Of a DNA stretch of 64,000 bases, positions 42,494 through 54,681 are shown piece after piece; position 1 is the stretch's first letter, and every line of letters starts with the position of its first letter. The notes beneath the pieces were generated by a model. The model was not told where the DNA came from and ran no database searches. It worked only from the letters and a program-made list of their open reading frames with translations. The stretch covers positions 1 to 64,000 of the forward strand of contig NZ_FMDM01000004.1 of the NCBI RefSeq assembly GCF_900090105.1. The letters are read 5' to 3'. The position numbers and the translations under genes were made by a program. This DNA is from Micromonospora humi (GTDB taxonomy: Bacteria > Actinomycetota > Actinomycetes > Mycobacteriales > Micromonosporaceae).

Positions 42494-43174
42494 TCAGCCG
42501 TAGACGCCGCGTGCCTGGTCGCGCACGATGCGGCCGCTCTCGATCTCGATGACCCGGCGGCGCATCTGGTTCACGATGTTGGAGTCGTGCGTGACCATCA
42601 CGACGGTCGTGCCGGTGCGGTTGATCCGGTCCAGCAGGCGCATGATCTCGATCGAGGTGTCCGGGTCCAGGTTTCCGGTCGGCTCATCTGCCAGCAGGAT
42701 CAGCGGCCGGTTCACGAACGCCCGGGCCACCGCGACACGCTGCTGCTCACCACCGGAGAGCTCGTGCGGGTAACGGTGCTCCTTGCCACCGAGACCCACC
42801 AGCTCCAGCACCTCCGGCACGACCCGACGGGCGACCGCCTTCGTCTTGCCGATCACCTCCAGCGCGAACGCCACGTTCTCGTACGCGGTGCGGTTCGGCA
42901 GCAGCCGGAAGTCCTGGAAGACACAGCCGATGGAACGCCGGAAGTGGGGTCGCTTCCAGGAACGCATCGACGTGACGTCCTTGCCGTTGACGACGACGCG
43001 GCCCTTGTTGGGGGTCACCTCGTGCAGCAGCAACTTGATGATCGTGGACTTGCCGGAGCCGGATGGACCGATGAAGAAGACGAACTCGCCCTTCTCGATC
43101 GAGACGGACACGTTGTCGAGCGAAGGCCGGGACGCCTTCGGGTACGTCTTCGTCACTTGCTCAAGCTGAATCAC
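42494..43174 (-). CDS. ftsE: Cell-division ATP-binding protein FtsE
   Basis: 226 residues from the GTG at 43174 ([12 protein letters not shown]), which gives the normal length; a longer frame to 43210 is possible. Walker [11 protein letters not shown]-loop [13 protein letters not shown], signature [14 protein letters not shown], Walker [14 protein letters not shown] and H-loop VTHD are all intact. Cytoplasmic ATPase of the FtsEX complex controlling septal wall hydrolysis. Confidence 0.95.
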   Translation of the reverse strand: MIQLEQVTKTYPKASRPSLDNVSVSIEKGEFVFFIGPSGSGKSTIIKLLLHEVTPNKGRVVVNGKDVTSMRSWKRPHFRRSIGCVFQDFRLLPNRTAYENVAFALEVIGKTKAVARRVVPEVLELVGLGGKEHRYPHELSGGEQQRVAVARAFVNRPLILLADEPTGNLDPDTSIEIMRLLDRINRTGTTVVMVTHDSNIVNQMRRRVIEIESGRIVRDQARGVYG

Positions 43175-43233
43175 GGGTCGAGAGTCTACGCGGTGTAACC
43201 GCAGAGCCAAGCCCCGCGCCCCACAGATGCGGT

Positions 43234-43277
43234 GCGCGTCATCGATTTACCGGGTCAGCACGAGATCGATGACGCGC
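43234..43277 (-). terminator. Hairpin between prfB and ftsE
   Basis: GCGCGTCATCGAT (43234-43246) pairs perfectly with ATCGATGACGCGC (43265-43277) around an 18-base loop, directly after the prfB stop. Probably ends or attenuates prfB transcription ahead of ftsEX. Confidence 0.6.
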
Positions 43278-43292
43278 TGCGTCCGAGCGTGA

Positions 43293-44414
43293 TCACGCAC
43301 CGTCAGCGGTGAGCTGCTGCTGCTTCCGCCAGCGGATACCCGCCTCGATGAAGCTGTCCAGCTCGCCGTCGAAGACCGCGGACGGATTGCCCGTCTCCTG
43401 CTCGGTACGCAGATCCTTCACCATCTGATAAGGGTGCAGGACGTACGACCGCATCTGGTCGCCCCACGACCCGGCGGCGTCGGTCTTCAGGCCCGCCATC
43501 TTGGCCTGCTCCTCCTGCCGCTTGCGCTCCAGCAGCCGGGCCTGGAGCACCCGCAGCGCGGAGGCCTTGTTCTGCAGCTGGGACTTCTCGTTCTGGCAGG
43601 TGACCACGATGCCGGTCGGAATGTGGGTGATCCGGACCGCCGAGTCGGTCGTGTTGACGCTCTGCCCACCCGGACCCGAGGAGCGGTAGACGTCGATCCG
43701 CATCTCGTTCTCGGGGATGTCGATGTGGTCGGTCTGCTCCACCACCGGCAGCACCTCGACGCCGGCGAAGCTGGTCTGCCGACGGCCCTGGTTGTCGAAC
43801 GGGCTGATTCGCACCAGCCGGTGGGTGCCGGACTCCACGCTGAGCGTGCCGAAGGCGTAGGGCACCTTGACCGTGAACGTGGCCGACTTCAGGCCCGCCT
43901 CCTCGGCGTACGACGTCTCGTAGACCTCGGTCGGGTAGCCGTGGCGCTCCGCCCAGCGCAGGTACATCCGCAGCAGCATCTCGGCGAAGTCCGCCGCGTC
44001 CACGCCGCCGGCCCCGGCCCGGATCGCCACCAGCGCCTCCCGGGAGTCGTACTCGCCGGAGAGCAGCGTGCGGACCTCCATCTCCTGGATGGCCTTGGTC
44101 AGCCCGGTGATCTCCGACTCGACCTCGGTCAGCGCGCCCGGGTCGGACTCCGCCTGGGCCAGCTCCAGCAGCACCCCGGCGTCGTCGAGGCGGGAGCGCA
44201 GGTCGCCCAGCCGGCCGATCTCGCCGTTGACGTACGACAGCTGCGACGTCACCGCCTGCGCCTTGGCCTGGTCGTCCCAGAGGTCGGGCGCGGAGGCCTC
44301 CTGCTCCAGGCGGGCCTTCTGCTCACGCAACTTGTCGAGGTCGAGCACGGCCTCGATGTTGCGCAACGTGGCGTCGAGTTCCTTGAGCTGTTCGGCGTAA
44401 TCGGCAGCGGTCAC
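43293..44414 (-). CDS. prfB: Peptide chain release factor 2
   Basis: 373 residues from GTG 44414 ([13 protein letters not shown]); an in-frame TTG at 44423 adds three codons. No Shine-Dalgarno is visible, so translation may be leaderless. The stop-codon reading motif SPF is present in [10 protein letters not shown], and the catalytic GGQ in [17 protein letters not shown]. It ends translation at UGA and UAA. The programmed +1 frameshift of E. coli prfB is absent: the frame is continuous through the region after codon 25. Confidence 0.95.
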   Translation of the reverse strand: MTAADYAEQLKELDATLRNIEAVLDLDKLREQKARLEQEASAPDLWDDQAKAQAVTSQLSYVNGEIGRLGDLRSRLDDAGVLLELAQAESDPGALTEVESEITGLTKAIQEMEVRTLLSGEYDSREALVAIRAGAGGVDAADFAEMLLRMYLRWAERHGYPTEVYETSYAEEAGLKSATFTVKVPYAFGTLSVESGTHRLVRISPFDNQGRRQTSFAGVEVLPVVEQTDHIDIPENEMRIDVYRSSGPGGQSVNTTDSAVRITHIPTGIVVTCQNEKSQLQNKASALRVLQARLLERKRQEEQAKMAGLKTDAAGSWGDQMRSYVLHPYQMVKDLRTEQETGNPSAVFDGELDSFIEAGIRWRKQQQLTADGA

Positions 44415-44459
44415 GACAGACAACAGTACTGCGTCGGTCCGTCAACCTCGCGCAGGTGG

Positions 44460-44975
44460 TCAGCCGACCGGTGCGGTCTTCAGCCAGGACAGCGCCGCCC
44501 GGTGGTAGGCGACGGCGAACTCGAGCGCGCTGGCGTCGTAGCTGTCGCCCTCCTTCTTCGCGTTCTTGACCTGCTCCCGCACCGCCGCCAGCGCCTCGGT
44601 GTGGTATTCGTTCGCCGACGCGAACAGGTTCTTCAGCTGGCTCGACGAGTGCAGGTTGCCGAAGGCCATCCGTAGCGCGATCGGGTTACGGATGGTGTCC
44701 TTGCCGGGATTCTCCGCCAACCAGCGGGAGAATGTCCGTTTCCCGGCCGCCGTGAGCGCGTACGGCTGGCTCATCCGCGGCCCGGGCTTGCCGAGCCGCA
44801 CCAGACCCTTCTCGGCCAGGACCGGAAGTTCCCGGTAGACCTGGCTGCGGGTCATCGACCAGTACGGCGCCAGCCGGCGCTCGGCAGCGGCCATCAACTG
44901 ACCGCCAGTCATCGGGCCGTCGTGCAGCAGACCCAGCAGGGCCGCCGCCGTCGGGTTGACTCCGGATTCCGCCAT
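44460..44975 (-). CDS. PadR-family transcriptional regulator
   Basis: 171 residues from ATG 44975. The N-terminal winged helix shows LLGLLHDGPMTGGQLMAAAERRL, WSMTRSQVYRELPVLAEKGLVRL and YALTAAGKRTFSRWL, the PadR pattern. A helical C-terminal dimerisation part follows. Ligand and target unknown. It lies between pruA and prfB, same strand, and is separated from pruA by a terminator. The long frame through pruA in another phase is an artefact. Confidence 0.88.
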   Translation of the reverse strand: MAESGVNPTAAALLGLLHDGPMTGGQLMAAAERRLAPYWSMTRSQVYRELPVLAEKGLVRLGKPGPRMSQPYALTAAGKRTFSRWLAENPGKDTIRNPIALRMAFGNLHSSSQLKNLFASANEYHTEALAAVREQVKNAKKEGDSYDASALEFAVAYHRAALSWLKTAPVG

Positions 44976-45066
44976 GCCCTCTAAGCTGCCACTTTGTCGG
45001 CTCTGGCGTCCAGGATTTGCCGTTTTCGCCACTCCTAGGCGGTCCGAAGTGCACTGTCGGGTAGGG

Positions 45067-45100
45067 AAAGGGCCCGCCTCGCGGTCGAGACGGGCCCCTT
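45067..45100 (-). terminator. Terminator of pruA
   Basis: AAGGGCCCGCCTCG (45068-45081) pairs with CGAGACGGGCCCCTT (45086-45100) with one mismatch and a 4-base loop, followed on the minus strand by TTTCCC. Ten bases past the pruA stop. Confidence 0.7.
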
Positions 45101-45109
45101 CCGCACCCG

Positions 45110-46738
<1,629 letters not shown>

Positions 46739-47162
46739 CACAGGCTCCTGTGCGATCTCGACGGCGATGGCGAAACCGGACCCGCGGGCACCGGCCGGGC
46801 GGCCGGGTGCCGGACACCGCGCGGCGGACCGGTCGCGGCGGCGGGACCTGCGCCGATTGTTTCACGCGGCCGGACCCGCGACCCCGGCTCCCCGGGGTGC
46901 CGCGCGGCACAACGAACGGAACCCCGTCTCCGGACCTTCGGCCGGCCCTCCTCACACCCGACGAAACATCGGCCGCACGCTCACCAGATCAGCGATTCTT
47001 CGGCGCTCATCGGCCAGTCGACGGGCCGACCCGGCCGAGGCACCACCTCGGCGAGGTGGTGTCGATCAAGGCGGGCCCAGCGGACCGGCCGCCCGCCCGG
47101 GAGGGCGCGCCGCGGCGCGTACGCTGGGTGGCCGGTGACCGGCGTCCGTCGAAAGGGAGACG
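46739..47162. other. Divergent intergenic region between pruA and a membrane-protein gene
   Basis: 424 bases with no credible gene. It contains a perfect 9-bp hairpin, CACCACCTC (47041-47049) with GAGGTGGTG (47053-47061) and a 3-base loop, about 100 bases before the plus-strand gene. Two promoters are expected here. The hairpin could be an operator or attenuator; I see no known binding-site consensus. Confidence 0.45.
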
Positions 47163-48164
47163 ATGAGCAACCAGCCCGGCAGCTCCACGGCCGCGGAACC
47201 GGACCGGCCCGAGGCCGTCGAGCCGCCCGCCACCGACCAGGCCACGCCGGCGACCGGCCGACCGGAGTACGCGCCGGGCGCGCTGCCGCTGGCCGTGCTC
47301 GCGCTCGCCTGGCTGGTGGCCATGCTCTGGTCCACCCGGGAGGCGATCACCTCGACCGCCGCCGGCGTCACCGCGATCAGCCTCTCCGCCTACGCGCTCC
47401 CCGGCGTGATCACCGCGGCGTTGGTCACCGGCGCGGCGGTCGCGCTGGCCGCCACCAACCGGCTCGGCCGCGCCTCACTGCGCTTCCTGGCCACCGTCGG
47501 CACCGGGCTGCTGGTCGGGCTCGCCGCCGCGGTGGCGATCAACCTGACGTACGCGGACAACGCCACCACCAACACCATCGCCGGCACCACGGCGGCGGCC
47601 GCGATCATCGGCGGGGCGACGGCCGGGGCGCGTCAGGCGCGGGTGGTGGCCGGGATCGCCGCCGCCACGCTCGCCGCGCAGCTCTTCGTGGTGCTGTTCA
47701 GCCGGGCCCGGGACCCGCTCTCCGAGCTGTTCGGCGCCGGCGAGACGCAGCAGTCGGTGCTCGACGCCGCCAAGTGGGTGTCCCGCACCGAGTCGCTGCT
47801 CGCCGGCCTGCTCGCCGGCCTGGTCGCCTACCTCTACCTCGCCTGGTCGCGCCGTCGGGCCGAGCGCCGCGACGGCGCGGCCACGCCGCTGCGCTGGCCC
47901 GCGTACCTGGTGGCCGGCGCCGGGGCCGGGCTGCTCCTGCTGCTCACCGAGGTGATCATCCGGATCGGTGGGCGCGGGCTGCTCGACCTGGCCGCCGCGC
48001 TCAGCGAGGCCGACCAGGTGGCGCAGACCGCGCTCGGCACCTCGCGGGTGGACAACGGGATCTGGGTGCTCTTCGTGGGCGCGCTCACCACGCTCATCGC
48101 CTTCGGCCGCACGCTCGGCCCGCGCCCCGACGCCGACGACGCGGAGGACGAGCCGGCGACCTGA
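47163..48164 (+). CDS. Polytopic membrane protein, unknown function
   Basis: 333 residues with a good AAAGGGAGA ribosome site. A disordered Pro/Ala-rich N-terminus of about 40 residues is followed by about seven membrane helices (LAVLALAWLVAMLW, AYALPGVITAALVTGAAVAL, LVAGAGAGLLLLLTEVIIRI among them) and an acidic C-terminus. No family recognised with confidence. Convergent with the DUF6912-like gene; the two stop codons share one hairpin. Confidence 0.78.
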   Translation: MSNQPGSSTAAEPDRPEAVEPPATDQATPATGRPEYAPGALPLAVLALAWLVAMLWSTREAITSTAAGVTAISLSAYALPGVITAALVTGAAVALAATNRLGRASLRFLATVGTGLLVGLAAAVAINLTYADNATTNTIAGTTAAAAIIGGATAGARQARVVAGIAAATLAAQLFVVLFSRARDPLSELFGAGETQQSVLDAAKWVSRTESLLAGLLAGLVAYLYLAWSRRRAERRDGAATPLRWPAYLVAGAGAGLLLLLTEVIIRIGGRGLLDLAAALSEADQVAQTALGTSRVDNGIWVLFVGALTTLIAFGRTLGPRPDADDAEDEPAT

Positions 48165-48178
48165 GCCGCTCGGCTCAG
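48161..48178. terminator. Short bidirectional hairpin containing both stop codons
   Basis: CTGAGCCG (48161-48168) and CGGCTCAG (48171-48178) form an 8-bp perfect stem. The stop TGA of the plus gene (48162-48164) and that of the minus gene (48175-48177) each lie in one arm. Confidence 0.55.
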
Positions 48179-48684
48179 CCGACCTCGCGCAGCAGGAGGT
48201 CCAGCTCGGTCACGTCGTACCACTCCAGTTCGTGGTCCTCGACGGCGTCGACGGTGAACTGGGCGTCCGGGTCGCCGGCCTGCGCCTCCGCCGCCACGTC
48301 GACGGCGGCGGCCACGTCCTCGGCCGCCTCCGCGCCGTCCACGTGGATCGCCGCGACGGACGCCACCGGCACCGGCCCGACCGGGCGGACCAGGCTGGAG
48401 CCCAACTCGCCGTCGCCCCGGCCGACCGCGCGGGACGGCAGGTCGGCCGAGATCACCACCCGCCGCCGGGGCGCGGCGGGATCGGCCCGCAGCAGCAGCA
48501 GCGCGTCCTGGGCGGCCCGGGTGAAGGCCACGTACTCCAACTCCTCCTCGTCGCCCTCGGCGTACCACTCGCGCAGCTCCGGCGTGACGGCGTGCGCCGC
48601 CGCCACGGTCAGGCCGTCGTCGCGCAGCCGGGCGAGCATCGGCACGGTCCCCGGCAGGTACACCCGGACAAGCTCGTCGGTCAC
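48175..48684 (-). CDS. DUF6912-like conserved actinobacterial protein
   Basis: 169 residues from a GTG at 48684 with GGGGAG seven bases upstream; longer frames are rejected. [41 protein letters not shown] and [11 protein letters not shown] look like the DUF6912 family found across actinobacteria. The second half is acidic and Ala-rich, ending [17 protein letters not shown]. No membrane segment, no known biochemical role. Divergent from the HTH gene at 48882. Confidence 0.75.
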   Translation of the reverse strand: MTDELVRVYLPGTVPMLARLRDDGLTVAAAHAVTPELREWYAEGDEEELEYVAFTRAAQDALLLLRADPAAPRRRVVISADLPSRAVGRGDGELGSSLVRPVGPVPVASVAAIHVDGAEAAEDVAAAVDVAAEAQAGDPDAQFTVDAVEDHELEWYDVTELDLLLREVG

Positions 48685-48842
48685 CGGTCTCTCCCCGCAC
48701 TCTCCGCCGTCCGCCGGCGGGCGCCGGCTCCGGGCGCCGATCATGCCGTACGCCGTGACCGTCATACACCCCGCACCGGTCCAGGAGAAGCCTCCGGCCG
48801 GTGTGTCCGCCGAGGCGGGCCTGGGCGGTGTCGCGCCCTGAT

Positions 48843-48869
48843 GGCAAACTGAGGCAAACGAAGCCAACC
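48843..48869 (+). promoter_or_regulatory. Tandem GGCAAAC direct repeats upstream of the HTH gene
   Basis: GGCAAAC occurs at 48843-48849 and 48853-48859, exactly 10 bp apart, with a weaker third unit GCCAACC at 48863-48869 in the same register. The array ends 12 bases before the GTG of the HTH gene. One-turn head-to-tail repeats suggest a cooperative binding site. The same paired element lies before the next gene (49175-49191). Confidence 0.6.
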
Positions 48870-48881
48870 TCGGGAGTCACC

Positions 48882-49109
48882 GTGGAGTCGAGATTCCTGC
48901 TGCTGTCCGACGTCGCCGCCGAGCTGAACGTCTCGGACTCGCAGGTCTACCACATGGTGCGCAGCGGTGAGCTGCCCGCGATCAAGATCGGCGGCCGGGG
49001 GCAGTGGCGGGTCGAGCGCGCTCGGCTGGAGGAGTACATCGAGCGCAAGTATGCCGAGACGGCGGAGTGGGTCCGCGGCAACCCGCTCGGCGAGCGCGAC
49101 GTGGAGTGA
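48882..49109 (+). CDS. Small excisionase-type (MerR-like) helix-turn-helix protein
   Basis: 75 residues from GTG 48882 with GGGAG five bases before it. FLLLSDVAAELNVSDSQVYHMVRSGELPAIKIGGRGQWRV is an intact HTH_17/excisionase-like winged helix; RLEEYIERKYAE follows. Proteins of this size and type act as chromosomal regulators in actinomycetes (the BldC and BdtA classes) rather than as excisionases. There is no phage context here. Probably controls itself and the following DUF6459 gene through the shared GGCAAAC repeats (inference). Confidence 0.85.
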   Translation: MESRFLLLSDVAAELNVSDSQVYHMVRSGELPAIKIGGRGQWRVERARLEEYIERKYAETAEWVRGNPLGERDVE

Positions 49110-49174
49110 CCCCACGCTGACCGTCGGCCATTGACGCCCGCGGTTGCCGTGCCGGAAGATGAGGATCCGTCACA

Positions 49175-49191
49175 GGCAAACAAAGGCAAAC
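49175..49191 (+). promoter_or_regulatory. Second GGCAAAC direct-repeat pair
   Basis: GGCAAAC at 49175-49181 and 49185-49191, again with a 10-bp period. It lies 20 bases before the ATG of the DUF6459 gene, at a promoter-proximal position. Confidence 0.6.
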
Positions 49192-49211
49192 GCAAGGATA
49201 CGAGGGCTGAC

Positions 49212-49991
49212 ATGGTCGACACCCGCCGTCCCCGGTCACCGCGCCCACCGGTCCGTCTCCGGCCCGCCCCACCGCTCGACCCGCCCTGCACGGACGAGGA
49301 CCCGGTCTGGGGTCATGCCGGTCAGCTCACCCTCGACCTGCTCGACCACCGTCGCCAAGACCCCGGGCGCCCCGCCGACCGCCCCGCCGACCGCTCTCCC
49401 GGGTGGCCCCGCTGGTCCGCCTCGGGCGCGCCCCGCACCGTCCTGGGCGAGGGCGGCACGTCCCGCGGTGTCCCGGGCGAGGGCGGCACGCCCCGCGGTG
49501 CCCCGGGCGAGGGCGGCACGCCCCGCGGTGCCCCGGGCGAGGGCGGCGCGCGCCCCCGGGGCGGCACGCTCCGCGACGCCGCCGTGAGCGGGGACGGTGT
49601 CGGGTGGCCGCCCGCGGCCGGGCCACCACCGTCCGCCCTCGCCACCGCCACGCCCGAGGCCACACGCGCGGCCCACCGGTTCATGCGCACGTTCCTGGAG
49701 ATCGTCAACGGCTTCCGGCCGCCCGGGCAACTCCGGTCGCTCTGCCTGCCCGAGGTCGCCGCCCAGGTGTCCGCCGAGCTGACCCGGGCGTCCCGCCGGG
49801 TGGCTCCGGTCCGCCGCCGCAGCGCCCGGCCGGTCCTGCTCCTACTCCGGCTGCGCGCCTGCGAGCCCCGGACCGGAGCGGTCGAGGCCACCGCCGTGTT
49901 CGCCGGCGCCGGCGGCACCAGTTGGGCCATCGCCCTGCGCCTGGAACACCGCCGCGGCAACTGGCTCTGCCTCGTCCTGGACGTGCTCTGA
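49212..49991 (+). CDS. DUF6459 (Rv3235-like) protein with internal repeats
   Basis: 259 residues from ATG 49212 (GAGGG five bases before it). The N-terminal 150 residues are Pro/Arg/Gly-rich and contain four 10-residue repeats (GEGGTPRGAP type). The C-terminal 100, from ATRAAHRFMRTFLEIVNGFRP to RGNWLCLVLDVL, match what I know as the Rv3235-family domain that sits near secA in actinobacteria. The domain is compact and beta-rich, with no known reaction. It follows the HTH gene by 102 bases and is convergent with secA. Confidence 0.8.
   Translation: MVDTRRPRSPRPPVRLRPAPPLDPPCTDEDPVWGHAGQLTLDLLDHRRQDPGRPADRPADRSPGWPRWSASGAPRTVLGEGGTSRGVPGEGGTPRGAPGEGGTPRGAPGEGGARPRGGTLRDAAVSGDGVGWPPAAGPPPSALATATPEATRAAHRFMRTFLEIVNGFRPPGQLRSLCLPEVAAQVSAELTRASRRVAPVRRRSARPVLLLLRLRACEPRTGAVEATAVFAGAGGTSWAIALRLEHRRGNWLCLVLDVL
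49445..49561 (+). repeat. In-frame 30-bp tandem repeat
   Basis: Four units of 30 bp (49445-49474, 49475-49504, 49505-49534, then a diverged unit to 49561) encode GEGGTSRGVP, GEGGTPRGAP twice, and GEGGARPRGG. The second and third are almost identical, which points to recent slippage. Copy number may vary between strains. Confidence 0.85.
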
Positions 49992-50007
49992 CCCCGCCCC
50001 CGACGCC

Positions 50008-50066
50008 GTGATCATGAGGTTGACGGCAGTGTCGATCTCCATTGTTGCCGCCAATCTCATGATCAC
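50008..50066. repeat. Long imperfect hairpin, element 1
   Basis: Arms 50008-50028 and 50046-50066 match at 19 of 21 positions; the loop is 17 bases and contains GTGTCGATCTC. The outer arm includes TGATCATGAG. It lies 17 bases after the DUF6459 stop, so it may also end that transcript. It shares its loop core with element 2. Confidence 0.8.
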
Positions 50067-50109
50067 CCCCGCTTCCGCTCCCCTGCCCGCCCATCGGGCC
50101 GCTCATCGG

Positions 50110-50171
50110 GGTTGATCAAGGAGTTGGCGTCGGAGTTGATCTCTGCGGCGACGCCAACTCCTTGATCAACC
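50110..50171. repeat. Long perfect hairpin, element 2
   Basis: Arms 50110-50132 and 50149-50171 are perfectly complementary over 23 bp; the 16-base loop contains GAGTTGATCTC. The arm sequence (TTGATCAAGGAGTTGGCGTC) differs from element 1 at many places, yet both arms have changed together. Confidence 0.88.
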
Positions 50172-50249
50172 GCCGGTTCCGCACGGCCGCACGGGCGGTC
50201 GCGGGGGTCGTGTCGGGAGCGTCTCCCCAAGGGGGTCGCCCGACAGCCG

Positions 50250-50373
50250 GGTGTACGTCATGGGTGTCCACCCGGCCATGACACACCCATGCCGTTCCAC
50301 TCACGGTCAGAATGGCACCCGAGTGGAACACCATGGGTGTCTGCCGGGCCGTGACACACCCATGCCGTTCCAC
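50250..50373. repeat. Second array of the 19-bp alternating repeats
   Basis: Units of GACACCCATGNCGTTCCAC lie at 50250-50268 (-, diverged), 50282-50300 (+), 50323-50341 (-) and 50355-50373 (+). Spacers are 13, 22 and 13 bp, exactly as in the 799-931 array. A decayed further minus unit is visible near 50395-50413, one base from the predicted place. The array lies in the convergent gap before secA's stop. Confidence 0.9.
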
Positions 50374-50452
50374 TCAGGCGCCGGGTGGGACGAGGTGGGA
50401 CGCCGACGGGCCCCGGCCGGTGGCCGGGGCCCGTCGGGCGACGCGCTGGAGG

Positions 50453-53353
<2,901 letters not shown>

Positions 53354-53514
53354 GGATCAACGCTCCCCTAGACGGTCTCGAACCATCGTAGGCGCTCCGG
53401 CGCGGCGATGGTCACTGGTGGCGGCGGTCCGGACCCGCGAACCCGACATAACGCCGCGACCGTGTGCCCGGCGGCCGCAAATCGGGTTACGCCGTCCGCG
53501 AACGATCCGGCACC

Positions 53515-54681
53515 ATGGCTCGGATGGAGCCTGTGGAGATCGTCGAGGACGGGCTGTTGCTGCGCCCCTGGCGGGCGGCGGACGCCGACGAGGTGCACCG
53601 CGCCTGCCAGGACCCGGACATCCAGCGCTGGACCACCGTACCTCGCCCGTACCTGCCCGAACACGCCCTCGCGTTCGTGACCACGATCAGCGCGACGGCG
53701 TGGGCGCAGGACACCGGGGCGCCGTTCGCGGTCTGCGACGCCGACACCGGGGAGTTGCTCGCCTCGTGCGGCCTGGTCTCGGTCGACCGCGCGCTGGACT
53801 CGGCCGAGGTGGGCTACTGGACCGCGCCGTGGGCCCGCGGGCGTGGCGTCGCGGTGCGCGCCACCCGGGCCGTCGCCCGCTGGGCGTTCGACGCGCTCAA
53901 GCTGCGCCGGCTGACCTGGCAGGCCGAGATCGGCAACCACGCCTCCCGGTTGGTCGCGCTGCGCGCCGGCTTCCGCGTGGAGGGCGAGCTGCGGCTGGCC
54001 CACCCCGCCGACGGGGGCCGGCCGGACGGGTGGATCGGCTCCCTCCTCCCGACCGACCTGGCCGCGCCGGGCGATCCGGTGCCGTTCGGCCCGGCCACGC
54101 TCCAGGCCCGGCGGGCGGCGGTCTTCGGTCGACCGCAGCCCGTCCTGTTCGCCACCGCCGGCGACACCGAGCTGAGGCTGCGCGCGCTGGAGGAGAAGGA
54201 CCTGACCGCGGTCACCCGCACCTGCCAGGACGAGGAGACGGTGCGCTGGACCACGGTGCCGCACCCGTACCGGCCCGAACACGCCGAGGGCTACCTGCGG
54301 GACCTGGTGCGGCCGGCGTGGGCCCGGGGCACCGCGGCGATGTTCGCGGTGGCCGACGCGGAGGACGACTACGTCGCCTCGCTCGACCTGCGGATCTTCG
54401 CCGCCGACCCGCTGGTGGCCGACGTCGGCTTCATGACCGCGCCGCACGCCCGGGGTCGGGGCTTTCTGCCGGCCGCGCTCATCGCGCTCTGCGCCTGGGG
54501 CTTCACCACGCTCGGCCTGGCCCGCGTCGAGTGGCGGGCCAACGTCGGCAACACCGCGTCCCGCCGGGCCGCCGAGAAGGCCGGCTTCACCGTCGAGGGC
54601 ACGCTGCGCGGCGGCATCCAGCACCGCGGCGAGCGGCAGGACGTGTGGGTGGGCGGGCTGCTGCCGCAGGACCTCAGGTGA
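53515..54681 (+). CDS. Double GNAT-domain acetyltransferase
   Basis: 388 residues from ATG 53515 (MARMEPVEIVEDGLLLRPW); ATG 53524 is also possible. Two RimJ/RimL-type GNAT domains in tandem: the first with WTAPWARGRGVAVRATRAV, the second with MTAPHARGRGFLPAALIAL, each followed by the NVGNxASRRxAEKAGF-type segment. CoA-binding RGRG motifs are present in both. Substrate unknown; the family acetylates N-termini or small molecules. Its stop overlaps the next start by four bases. Confidence 0.87.
   Translation: MARMEPVEIVEDGLLLRPWRAADADEVHRACQDPDIQRWTTVPRPYLPEHALAFVTTISATAWAQDTGAPFAVCDADTGELLASCGLVSVDRALDSAEVGYWTAPWARGRGVAVRATRAVARWAFDALKLRRLTWQAEIGNHASRLVALRAGFRVEGELRLAHPADGGRPDGWIGSLLPTDLAAPGDPVPFGPATLQARRAAVFGRPQPVLFATAGDTELRLRALEEKDLTAVTRTCQDEETVRWTTVPHPYRPEHAEGYLRDLVRPAWARGTAAMFAVADAEDDYVASLDLRIFAADPLVADVGFMTAPHARGRGFLPAALIALCAWGFTTLGLARVEWRANVGNTASRRAAEKAGFTVEGTLRGGIQHRGERQDVWVGGLLPQDLR

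Noticed and set aside
48882..49109. Phage or plasmid excisionase
   Set aside because: The HTH protein sits in a conserved chromosomal context with no integrase or att site beside it.
49445..49561. CRISPR-like direct repeats
   Set aside because: The units are contiguous, 30 bp, in frame and without spacers; this is a coding tandem repeat.
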